Positions 1 to 5,430 of a stretch of DNA of 5,557 nt are shown one piece after another. How positions within the stretch are numbered: position 1 is the first letter of the stretch; each line of letters starts with the position of its first letter. A program made the translations under genes and the position numbers. This DNA comes from Actinomycetes bacterium (GTDB lineage: Bacteria > Actinomycetota > Acidimicrobiia > Acidimicrobiales > RAAP-2). The notes below the pieces were generated by a model, which was not told the DNA's origin, ran no database searches, and saw only the letters and a list, made by a program, of their open reading frames with translations. The stretch covers positions 1 to 5,557 of the forward strand of contig JAKBCT010000071.1 of assembly GCA_021807655.1 (NCBI GenBank). Reading direction: 5' to 3'.

Positions 1-248
1 ACGTGGTCGCCAGGCGATTGCAGCGCTACCTCGACGGTGAGGTCGACGGCGCTACGAAACTCAGGGTTGAACGGCACCTCGAAACCTGTCGGACGTGCGG
101 GCTCGACGTTGAGACCTACACCAGAATCAAAGCCGCGCTCGCGCGCGGCGTCACCGGCGTCTCACACGCGGACGGCGCGTCCCTCGCACGTCTCCGACGG
201 TACGTTGATGAATTGACCGACCCCGAGAAGCCGTCGCGCGAGCGCTAG
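1..248 (+). CDS. Zinc-type anti-sigma factor, partial (5' end outside window)
   Basis: This is the 3' part of a small cytosolic anti-sigma factor of the ZAS (zinc-associated anti-sigma) type. Such proteins bind an ECF sigma factor and hold it inactive, and some release it when the zinc-site cysteines are oxidised. The visible 81 codons (reading frame from base 3) carry YLDGEVDG, the usual lead-in of this domain, and then the diagnostic HxxxCxxC motif in HLETCRTC (His25, Cys29, Cys32 counted from base 3). A charged C-terminal helix region follows, ending in TAG at 246-248. No membrane segment is seen. The GTG at base 3 is probably an internal valine, because the family normally has a few residues, often with another Cys or His, before this point; the true start should be just left of the window. 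The cognate sigma gene is expected upstream but is not visible. Its stop overlaps the stop of the convergent transporter. The family call is secure; whether it senses redox is inference. Confidence 0.85.
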   Translation, partial: VVARRLQRYLDGEVDGATKLRVERHLETCRTCGLDVETYTRIKAALARGVTGVSHADGASLARLRRYVDELTDPEKPSRER

Positions 249-1792
249 TCCAGGGGCGCTCTCGCCGGTAGCAGCCATGCGACGAGGAAGGCCGCCCCAG
301 CGACGATTGCGGCGGCGACGTCGACGGCGAAGTCCAGACCCGCGAGGAACGACTGTCGCGCCGCGAAGGCCAGTTGGGCGCCCACCGCTCCCCCGGCCCG
401 CTGGGCGACGGCGAGCGCACCACCGAGGGAGGACCGAATCGCCGCTACGACGGGCGCCGGAGCACCGTGACCGATGACCAGTAGGTCTACGCGACTCTGA
501 TAGCGAGCGTTGAGCAGACTGCCGATGACGGCCACGCCGAGGGCGCTGCCGATCTGTAACGCGGTGGAGTTGGTCGCCGAGCCGATACCCGCGAGATGGT
601 TGGGAACCGATCCCATGACCGCGTCCGTGCAGGGAGCGATCGCCAGACCCGACCCGATGCCGAGCAAGAAGAAGGCTGGCAGTGCATCGGTGTAGGTGGT
701 GTGTATCGTAACGGCGGACAACAACTGCAGCCCGAGCGCGATGAGGACCATGCCGGCCACGACGACGACCTTGGAGCCCGCCCAGCGAGCGAGTGTCGTA
801 GACACCGACGCCACCACGATCAGGACCAGCGCGATGGGCGTGATGCGTAGACCGGTCTGAAATGGACTGTAACCGAGGGAGAATTGGAGGTACTGCGTCA
901 GCAGAAACATCGTTCCCGATAGCGCGAACAACGTGAGGGCGAGGCCCCCCATCGCAACCGAGAAACGTCGCTTACGAAAGAAGGCCAGCTCGACGAGCGG
1001 GTGCTCGGACCGCGACTCCCACCAAAGCAGCACGGCGACCACGAGAGCCGCCCCGAAAATCGCGGCGAGGATCGCCGGTGACGTCCAGCCCCTCGACGGT
1101 GCTTCAATGATCCCCCAGAGTAACGAGGACACCCCGATCAGGGACAGTACGGCACCGAGAACGTCGGGGGGCGCCGCCGCCGCGTTCTTTGAGTCAGGCA
1201 CCGCCACCACTGCCGTCACGCCGGTGACGATCGCGATCGGAACATTGATCAAGAACACCGATCCCCACCAGTAGTGCGCGAGGAGCCAACCGCCGATGAG
1301 CGGTCCCAGAGCGAGACCGAGTCCATTGGTCCCCGACCACAGGCCGATCGCGCGCGCCCGATCGTGCGGCTCGTCAAAGACGTTGGTGAGGATAGAGAGC
1401 GTCGAAGGCATGACCGCCGCTCCGCCGACACCCATGAACGCACGAGCGGCGATGAGTGAACCAGTGGTCGACGAGAATGCCGACAGGGCCGAACCGACGG
1501 CGAAGATCAACAACCCGATTAGAAACACCCGTTTGCGACCCCAGTGGTCCCCGAGCGAGCCAGCGATCAACAGCAGTCCCGCGAGCACGATGATGTAGGC
1601 GTCGACCACCCACTGCAGTTGCGTGGACGTGGCGTGAAGGTCGCGCACGATGCTCGGTAGGGCCACGTTGAGAATCGTCCCGTCGAGGTTGATGATCAAC
1701 ACGCTCAGACTCAAGACGGCCAAGGTCACGCCTCGCGAAGCAGAAGGAGCCCGACCCCTCCGCTGGCGCGACAACCACCCCGTGTGCGACAC
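245..1792 (-). CDS. DHA2-family MFS drug/proton antiporter (EmrB/QacA type)
   Basis: This inner-membrane protein of the 14-helix DHA2 branch of the major facilitator superfamily is predicted to exchange protons for a toxic compound. With a GTG start at 1792 it is 515 aa, typical for the family. Visible marks are NLDGTILNVALP in helix 1 (residues 35-46, Asp37), motif A GSLGDHWGRKRV in the helix 2-3 loop (78-89), Arg117 in helix 4, and antiporter motif C GLGLALGPLIGG in helix 5 (157-168). QYLQ and LGYSPFQTGL lie near 300-315, and a last helix near 486-508. An Ala/Gly-rich loop precedes that helix. The open frame runs back to 1993, but that would overlap the divergent permease gene. GTG 1792 has a strong ribosome site, GGGGGAGG at 1799-1806 with a 6-nt spacer, and keeps a short basic N-terminus. 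A start at GTG 1858 is possible but has no such site. The substrate cannot be told, and no regulator gene lies beside it in the window. Confidence 0.93.
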   Translation of the reverse strand: MSHTGWLSRQRRGRAPSASRGVTLAVLSLSVLIINLDGTILNVALPSIVRDLHATSTQLQWVVDAYIIVLAGLLLIAGSLGDHWGRKRVFLIGLLIFAVGSALSAFSSTTGSLIAARAFMGVGGAAVMPSTLSILTNVFDEPHDRARAIGLWSGTNGLGLALGPLIGGWLLAHYWWGSVFLINVPIAIVTGVTAVVAVPDSKNAAAAPPDVLGAVLSLIGVSSLLWGIIEAPSRGWTSPAILAAIFGAALVVAVLLWWESRSEHPLVELAFFRKRRFSVAMGGLALTLFALSGTMFLLTQYLQFSLGYSPFQTGLRITPIALVLIVVASVSTTLARWAGSKVVVVAGMVLIALGLQLLSAVTIHTTYTDALPAFFLLGIGSGLAIAPCTDAVMGSVPNHLAGIGSATNSTALQIGSALGVAVIGSLLNARYQSRVDLLVIGHGAPAPVVAAIRSSLGGALAVAQRAGGAVGAQLAFAARQSFLAGLDFAVDVAAAIVAGAAFLVAWLLPARAPLD

Positions 1793-1943
1793 GCGCAACC
1801 TCCCCCGTCGCCCGGAGGCTAGCCACCTCGTCACGTCGCACCCAGGGACCAAAGTCACCAGTCGCGACCAAAGCGCCGTAAGTTGATGTCGTGATCCGTC
1901 CGCCGCGTCGCCCCCCGACGACCGTCGTCGCAGCGGTGCGTTG
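1793..1943. promoter_or_regulatory. Divergent intergenic control region
   Basis: These 151 bp separate the MFS transporter (minus) from the DMT permease (plus), so they should hold promoters for both. I found no convincing -35/-10 pair. They do hold an 8-bp direct repeat GACCAAAG at 1847-1854 and 1866-1873 (19 nt start to start), a perfect palindrome GTCGCGAC at 1861-1868 next to the second copy, and the octamer TTGATGTC at 1883-1890, repeated at 1941-1948 across the permease start. That the first two elements form an operator is inference. If the transporter began at GTG 1858 instead, part of this region would be coding. Confidence 0.45.
1799..1806 (-). promoter_or_regulatory. Ribosome binding site that decides the MFS transporter start
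   Basis: On the minus strand the bases read GGGGGAGG, followed by TTGCGC and then GTG at 1792-1790. The match to the anti-Shine-Dalgarno is strong and the 6-nt spacing is good. The other in-frame GTG codons examined, at 1858, 1834 and 1729, have no comparable site at useful spacing, so this motif fixes the preferred start. Confidence 0.7.
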
Positions 1944-2813
1944 ATGTCCAGTACGCTCGCGGTTGGTTTCGCACTCGCCACCGCACTAGCCAACGCGCTG
2001 GCGCTCGCAACGCAACACGCGGCGAGTGTGAGCGGCGACCAATCGCACCGCGGCTGGGCACTCTTCGTCTATCTGGTTCATCACCCGCTCTGGCTTCTTG
2101 GTTGGATCGGCATGGGCGCGTCCCTCGTCTTCCAGGCCGTCGCCCTGCACTTCGGCCCGTTGTCGCTCGTCCAACCCCTGCTCGTGAGTGAACTCGTTCT
2201 CGCACTCGTGGTGCGACGCCTGTGGTTGCACCAGTCCCTGCGACGAGCGGCGTGGATTTCGGCGGGCGTGACCACCGTGGCCCTCGCCGCCTTCCTCGTC
2301 GCGGTCAATCCACGGGTCAGTGCACTGCAACCGACGCTCAGCGATTGGACGTGGCCGAGCGTCGTGGTGGCGTTGCTCGTGGTACTCGCCGTTGTGACCG
2401 CGCGTCGCGGCTCACCCGCGCGTCGCGCCGGCGCCTACGCCGGCGCGACCGCGCTGCTGTGGGCGCTCGAGGCCACGTTCATCAAAGCAGCCGCCGACGT
2501 GCTGGCGGCCGGCGGGATCTCGGCGGTCTTCACGTCCTGGCCCCTGTACGCCCTCGTTAGCTGCGGCATCGTCGGACTGCTGAGCGAACAAGCGGCGTTA
2601 CACGTTGGACCGCTCAAGATCTCCCAACCGATCATCGTGATCGTTGATCCACTCGCATCGATCGTGCTCGGCGTGGTGCTCTATCACGAACGGCTGGTGA
2701 CCTCGTCCGCCGCGATCACGCTCGCCGCGGGCGCGTTCGTCATCGTCGCGGTCGGCGTCGTCTCGATGACCCGATCCGTTCCCGACACCGCCAACGCCCT
2801 GCACCGGCGCTGA
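1944..2813 (+). CDS. DMT-superfamily permease (NIPA/EamA-like)
   Basis: This 289-aa, highly hydrophobic protein of the drug/metabolite transporter superfamily has about nine predicted helices. These are roughly residues 5-25, 46-68, 74-92, 103-121, 137-153, 163-187, 199-217, 226-246 and 254-273. The two halves repeat: ALHFGPL...QPLLV (67-81) matches ALHVGPL...QPIIV (218-232), followed by VDPLASIVLGVVLYHER, the helix-end style of EamA/NIPA proteins. Bacterial relatives are mostly of unknown substrate; eukaryotic NIPA proteins have been linked to magnesium, which does not allow a substrate call here. The start is taken as ATG 1944; TTG 1941 is directly upstream in frame, and an in-frame TGA at 1884 limits any further extension. 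No good Shine-Dalgarno sequence precedes it. The gene is divergent from the MFS transporter and separated by 293 bp from the redox operon, so it is probably its own transcription unit. A very stable hairpin lies inside it at 2422-2449. Confidence 0.85.
   Translation: MSSTLAVGFALATALANALALATQHAASVSGDQSHRGWALFVYLVHHPLWLLGWIGMGASLVFQAVALHFGPLSLVQPLLVSELVLALVVRRLWLHQSLRRAAWISAGVTTVALAAFLVAVNPRVSALQPTLSDWTWPSVVVALLVVLAVVTARRGSPARRAGAYAGATALLWALEATFIKAAADVLAAGGISAVFTSWPLYALVSCGIVGLLSEQAALHVGPLKISQPIIVIVDPLASIVLGVVLYHERLVTSSAAITLAAGAFVIVAVGVVSMTRSVPDTANALHRR
2422..2449. repeat. Perfect 12-bp inverted repeat inside the DMT permease gene
   Basis: The arm GTCGCGCCGGCG (2422-2433) is followed by loop CCTA (2434-2437) and the exact reverse complement (2438-2449). 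It could form a very stable RNA or DNA hairpin. It encodes the short linker RRAGAYAGAT (about residues 160-169), between the fifth helix and the rest of the second half of the permease. The repeated Ala-Gly codons in GC-rich DNA explain some of the symmetry, so a function is not shown. Confidence 0.7.
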
Positions 2814-3106
2814 ACGCAATTCCTCGACACGGCGGTCACGGCGTTCGATTCACCACCAACAATGTAGAAAACATCGAGATTGTTAGCCCATTTCGTCGCG
2901 CGAAATAGTTGAGAATCTGTGCACACGCGCACGAGCCGTGTCGCGTATGGGGGTTCGGAACTTTTGGACCGACACCGTGTCGCTCGACGCACGTCTCGAG
3001 AACGCACCACCGAGTGCCCGATCGGTGTACGTCCCCGAACATGGCATCATCGAAGCGACCATCGCACGACCGCCCGAGTCACGCCATCACTGAACGAGGT
3101 ACATCG
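2814..3106. promoter_or_regulatory. Intergenic region upstream of the TlpA-CcdA operon
   Basis: This 293-bp gap has no convincing gene. Its middle (about 2855-2920) is clearly richer in A+T than its surroundings and holds dyads. AACAAT (2858-2863) pairs with ATTGTT (2879-2884); nested inside it, ATGT (2862-2865) pairs with ACAT (2871-2874). Further on, ATTTCG (2890-2895) pairs with CGAAAT (2901-2906) around TCGCG. A promoter or operator for the redox operon is likely here, but no clear sigma-70 pair is seen. At 2957 GGAACTT resembles an ECF -35 element. The thioredoxin frame is open back to TTG 2909, but codons 2909-3106 read as a Cys/His/Arg-rich mixture unlike a real N-terminus and lack a ribosome site, so I treat them as non-coding. 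Confidence 0.5.
3096..3099 (+). promoter_or_regulatory. Ribosome binding site that decides the TlpA start
   Basis: GAGG lies 7 nt before GTG 3107. The competing in-frame ATG at 3041 and TTG at 2909 have no purine-rich site at useful distance, so GTG 3107 is preferred. Confidence 0.6.
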
Positions 3107-3772
3107 GTGTCAAAGAATCGCCCGTCGCACTACGCCAAGGGTGGGCCGGCCACACGGCCCACCACGACGTCCGCGAAGTCACGAACGTCGACCGCGCGCA
3201 AGCCTCGCCGGACCCAGCGCCAACGACGCCAGCGTCGGACGACTATCTACAGTGTCGGCGCCGCCCTGGTCCTCGTGGCGACCATCACGCTCGCGTTCGT
3301 CGGACACTCCTCGTCCAACGGCTATAGGACCACCTCGAACAACTGGTCACTGCCAACCTTGGGTGGAGGCCCGAAGGTCACCCTCGCGTCGCTGAAGGGC
3401 CACCCAACCGTCGTCAACTTCTTCGCGTCGTGGTGTCAGGTGTGCGCCTCGGAACTACCCGTGTTCGCCCACGATGCGGTCGCGTTGCGCGGGAAGGTGA
3501 ACGTGGTCGAAGTGAACGCCCTGGAGACCGGTAACGGCCAATCGTTCGCAAACCAGTACAACCTCTTCAAGGACACCACGGCCGTGCTCAGCGACGTCGG
3601 CGGTTCCCAGGGCGACGGGCTCTACCAAAGCCTCGGCGGCAGCACGTCGCTACCCATGACCGCGTTCTACAACGCGAACGGCCAGCTGATCACAACCCAC
3701 ATCGGAGGCTACGACGCCAGCTCGCTGGCCGCGCAGTTAAAGACGCTCTACGGCGTGTCGGCCCCCCTGTAA
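3107..3772 (+). CDS. Membrane-anchored TlpA/ResA-like thioredoxin
   Basis: This 221-aa thiol-disulfide oxidoreductase is anchored in the membrane with its thioredoxin domain outside the cytoplasm. Order: a basic cytoplasmic tail (residues 1-44, 15 Lys/Arg and no acidic residue), one membrane helix (about 47-66), a short Ser/Asn linker, then the thioredoxin fold (about 80-221). The active site is FFASWCQVC, with Trp109, Cys110 and Cys113. The cis-proline is Pro183 in SLPMTAFYNANG. The TlpA/ResA opening PTLGG...VTLASLKGHPTVVNFFASWC is plain. Such proteins reduce apocytochrome c haem-binding cysteines or other exported disulfides and are recharged by CcdA, encoded 3 nt downstream. The start is GTG 3107, supported by GAGG at 3096-3099; ATG 3041 would add 22 residues (MASSKRPSHDR...) but lacks a ribosome site. 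A 9-bp hairpin lies at codons 12-19. The fold and redox role are well supported; the exact client is not visible. Confidence 0.9.
   Translation: MSKNRPSHYAKGGPATRPTTTSAKSRTSTARKPRRTQRQRRQRRTTIYSVGAALVLVATITLAFVGHSSSNGYRTTSNNWSLPTLGGGPKVTLASLKGHPTVVNFFASWCQVCASELPVFAHDAVALRGKVNVVEVNALETGNGQSFANQYNLFKDTTAVLSDVGGSQGDGLYQSLGGSTSLPMTAFYNANGQLITTHIGGYDASSLAAQLKTLYGVSAPL
3140..3163. repeat. Perfect 9-bp inverted repeat early in the TlpA gene
   Basis: GGTGGGCCG (3140-3148), loop GCCACA, and CGGCCCACC (3155-3163) form a perfect stem beginning 30 nt after the GTG start codon. It falls in the poorly constrained basic tail, encoding GGPATRPT. It could slow early elongation or influence mRNA folding near the start; this is inference. 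Confidence 0.6.
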
Positions 3773-3775
3773 TCA

Positions 3776-4516
3776 ATGAGCGTCACCGGGGTCAGTCTCG
3801 TCGCGGCCTTCGCCGGCGGCGTCGCCTCCTTCGCCTCGCCCTGCGTGCTGCCACTCGTACCGGCCTACCTCGCGATCGTCGGCGGGCTCGACGTGGCGCT
3901 GCCCGCCGACGCAACCGGCTCCACCGTGGTCGCCACACGCCGACGCCTCGGAAGACTCACGCGCGACACCGTGCTCTTCATCGTCGGATTCGGCACCGTC
4001 TTTGTCGTCCTCGGTCTCTCGGCGAGCGCGATCGGCCGGGCCGTCATCCATCAACAGGGGCTCTTGACGAGACTCGCCGGAGTCCTCATTGAGGCCATGG
4101 CACTCTTCCTCGCTGGCACGGTCGTGCTGCGCACACCCTCGTTGTACCGAGAGTGGCGTCCCCACCCCCAGCTCGCGCGCCTGGGTCCCTTCGCCGCTCC
4201 CGTGGCCGGGGCGGCATTCGCCTTCGGGTGGACCCCGTGCGTCGGTCCGATCCTCGCCTCCGTGCTGGCCCTCTCCGCCCAGCAGGGGCACACCGGATCC
4301 GCCGCGATCTTGCTGTCGGTCTACTCGCTCGGCTTGGGTGCGCCCTTTCTCGCCGTGGCCGTCTTCTTCGATCGCTTGCAGCGACCAATGACCTGGTTAA
4401 AACGTCACGGGAGTGCCGTCACGATCGTCAGTGCAGTGGTGCTCGGGATTCTCGGAATCCTGCTCGTCCTCGACCGATTGGCCTGGGTCACCACGCTCGC
4501 TCAGCACCTCGGCTGA
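3776..4516 (+). CDS. ccdA: Cytochrome c biogenesis protein CcdA (transmembrane thiol reductant carrier)
   Basis: This 246-aa integral membrane protein of the CcdA/DsbD-beta family passes electrons from cytoplasmic thioredoxin to extracytoplasmic thioredoxin-like proteins. Both family signatures are intact: SFASPCVLPLVPAYL near the N-terminus with Cys23, and FGWTPCVGPIL with Cys155; these two cysteines form the redox pair. About six helices are visible (roughly 6-34, 65-87, 99-118, 139-163, 174-194, 214-232), the normal size and topology. The helix-3 stretch GVLIEAMALFLAG has an unusual Glu-Ala-Met where a plain hydrophobic run is more common. ATG 3776 starts 3 nt after the TlpA stop with no visible Shine-Dalgarno sequence, so translation is probably coupled to the upstream gene. 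The TlpA neighbour is its expected partner. ResB/CcsB and ResC/CcsA, often next to this gene, are absent here; the next gene is convergent and unrelated. The family call is very secure, while cytochrome c maturation versus general thiol reduction is open. Confidence 0.95.
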   Translation: MSVTGVSLVAAFAGGVASFASPCVLPLVPAYLAIVGGLDVALPADATGSTVVATRRRLGRLTRDTVLFIVGFGTVFVVLGLSASAIGRAVIHQQGLLTRLAGVLIEAMALFLAGTVVLRTPSLYREWRPHPQLARLGPFAAPVAGAAFAFGWTPCVGPILASVLALSAQQGHTGSAAILLSVYSLGLGAPFLAVAVFFDRLQRPMTWLKRHGSAVTIVSAVVLGILGILLVLDRLAWVTTLAQHLG

Positions 4517-4560
4517 GTTCGGCCGCGTCGCGGTGCCTCGAACCCGCGGGGTCATTGCGG
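4517..4560. terminator. GC-rich dyads between convergent genes (possible bidirectional terminator)
   Basis: The 44-bp gap between ccdA and the convergent crotonase gene holds GTTCG (4517-4521) pairing with CGAAC (4539-4543), an inner CCGC-GTC-GCGG stem (4523-4533), and the palindrome CCCGCGGG (4543-4550). No T-run follows on either strand, so it is not a classic intrinsic terminator. The position suggests a role in ending transcription from both sides, but the evidence is weak. Confidence 0.25.
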
Positions 4561-5346
4561 TCAGCGCGCTTCGGTTCGCCACCTCGGTTGTCGCTTCTCG
4601 ATAAAGGCCGCGATACTCTCCTGCGCGTCAGCGATGAGTGCGCCGTTCGCCATCACCTCCGTCGCGAGCGCGTACGCCCCGGTTTGGTCGAGCTCCATCT
4701 GCGCGTAGAAGGCCCGCTTGCCAATCGCCTTGGACTCGATACTGCCCCGCGTGACGCGACGCACGAGTGCGTCGACGGCCCGATCCAACTCGCCGAGTGG
4801 GACGACGTCGTTCACGAGTCCCCACTCGGCGGCGGTGCGAGCGTCGATCGCGTCGCCGCTCATTCCCATCTCCAGAGCCCGTCGACGTCCGATCAAACGC
4901 CCAACGGCGACGAGCGGCGTCGTACAGAACAGTCCGCCCTTGCCTCCAGGGGTCGCGAACGCCGCCTCCTCGGCCGCGACCGCGAGATCGGCCGAAGCGA
5001 CCAACTGACAACCCGCCCCCGTGGCCAACGCGTGCACGCGCGCGATTACGGGCTGGGGCATACTCTGCATCGACGTCATCATCGTCGTGCACGTCGCAAA
5101 GAGCGACCGCACGTCTTCGAGTGGCGCGTTCGCCATTTCCGCGAAATCGTGACCCGCGCTGAAGAGCCGGCCCTTGGCCGCGAGAATGACGCCGGTCGCG
5201 TCGCTGTCACCGACGTCGCGAAAGGCAGCGGTGAGTTCGAGCATCATCTGGCGAGACAGCACGTTCAGCCGGTCGGGATGATTGAGCCAAATAGTTGCCA
5301 CCGGCCCATCGCGTTGCACCAGTACGTACCGATACTCACCGGACAT
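4561..5346 (-). CDS. Enoyl-CoA hydratase/isomerase-family protein, ECHDC3-like
   Basis: This 261-aa soluble protein of the crotonase superfamily has the normal length for the family. Its closest match in style is the ECHDC3 subgroup: LFSAGHDFAEM (61-71, first oxyanion-hole segment), the MQSMPQPVIARVHALATGAGCQLVASADLAVA region (93-124, second oxyanion-hole segment around Gly110-Gly112), FATPGGKGGLFCTTP (130-144), and a C-terminal helix ending near FIEKRQPRW. In classical enoyl-CoA hydratase the two catalytic glutamates sit in GGGCEL and PExxLG; here those places are Gln114 and Gly134. CoA-thioester binding is therefore expected, but simple hydration of enoyl-CoA is doubtful and the reaction is unknown. 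ATG 5346 is preceded by GGAGAAGG (5356-5363, 9-nt spacer), with GGTGAGAG (5347-5354) between them. It converges on ccdA, so no functional link with the redox pair is implied. Superfamily certain; function not assigned. Confidence 0.92.
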   Translation of the reverse strand: MSGEYRYVLVQRDGPVATIWLNHPDRLNVLSRQMMLELTAAFRDVGDSDATGVILAAKGRLFSAGHDFAEMANAPLEDVRSLFATCTTMMTSMQSMPQPVIARVHALATGAGCQLVASADLAVAAEEAAFATPGGKGGLFCTTPLVAVGRLIGRRRALEMGMSGDAIDARTAAEWGLVNDVVPLGELDRAVDALVRRVTRGSIESKAIGKRAFYAQMELDQTGAYALATEVMANGALIADAQESIAAFIEKRQPRWRTEAR

Positions 5347-5430
5347 CTCTCACCGCCTTCTCCGTCTTCAGATTAACGGCGCCCTAGTAACCGACCGTCG
5401 CGGGTTCTCCACGACCATCTGACTGGCGAA
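5347..5430. promoter_or_regulatory. Upstream region of the crotonase gene
   Basis: This holds the crotonase ribosome site (GGAGAAGG, 5356-5363, minus strand) and an imperfect palindrome around GGCGCC (5378-5383), bounded by TTA and TAA at 5373-5375 and 5388-5390. On the minus strand TTAAT (5372-5376) could be part of a -10 element, but no -35 match was found at normal spacing. A minus-strand frame open from the window edge ends with TGA at 5368-5370, 21 nt before the crotonase ATG, so the tail of an upstream operon gene is an alternative explanation for this DNA. Confidence 0.3.

Noticed and set aside
132..149. 7-bp GC stem with TCGC loop inside the anti-sigma gene
   Set aside because: It lies in an Ala/Leu/Arg-rich coding stretch where GC alternation makes such stems common; nothing else marks it as functional.
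1793..1993. N-terminal extension of the antiporter to 582 aa
   Set aside because: The extra 67 residues would overlap the divergent permease gene, show no membrane or family feature, and lack the strong ribosome site found before GTG 1792.
2684..3042. Minus-strand open frames in the gap before tlpA
   Set aside because: They overlap the permease end or the gap, have no recognisable domain or ribosome site, and have shadow-like composition.
2909..3106. N-terminal extension of the TlpA protein back to TTG 2909 or ATG 3041
   Set aside because: No ribosome site precedes either start, and the extra residues are a Cys/His/Arg-rich mixture unlike exported-protein N-termini. GTG 3107 has GAGG at a good distance.
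3149..3250. Twin-arginine export signal in the TlpA tail (QRRTTIYS)
   Set aside because: The RR pair lacks the hydrophobic residues expected at the following consensus positions, and there is no cleavage site; an uncleaved signal anchor explains the region better.
4445..4460. GGATTC-TCG-GAATCC inverted repeat near the ccdA end
   Set aside because: It is produced by the repeated Gly-Ile-Leu codons of the last membrane helix and is inside the gene, with no T-run after it.
4153..5376. A 407-codon plus-strand open frame spanning ccdA and the crotonase gene
   Set aside because: It overlaps ccdA in another frame and runs antisense to the crotonase, both with clear family signatures. Its own translation is Arg/Ser/Pro-rich low complexity, typical of shadow frames in GC-rich DNA.
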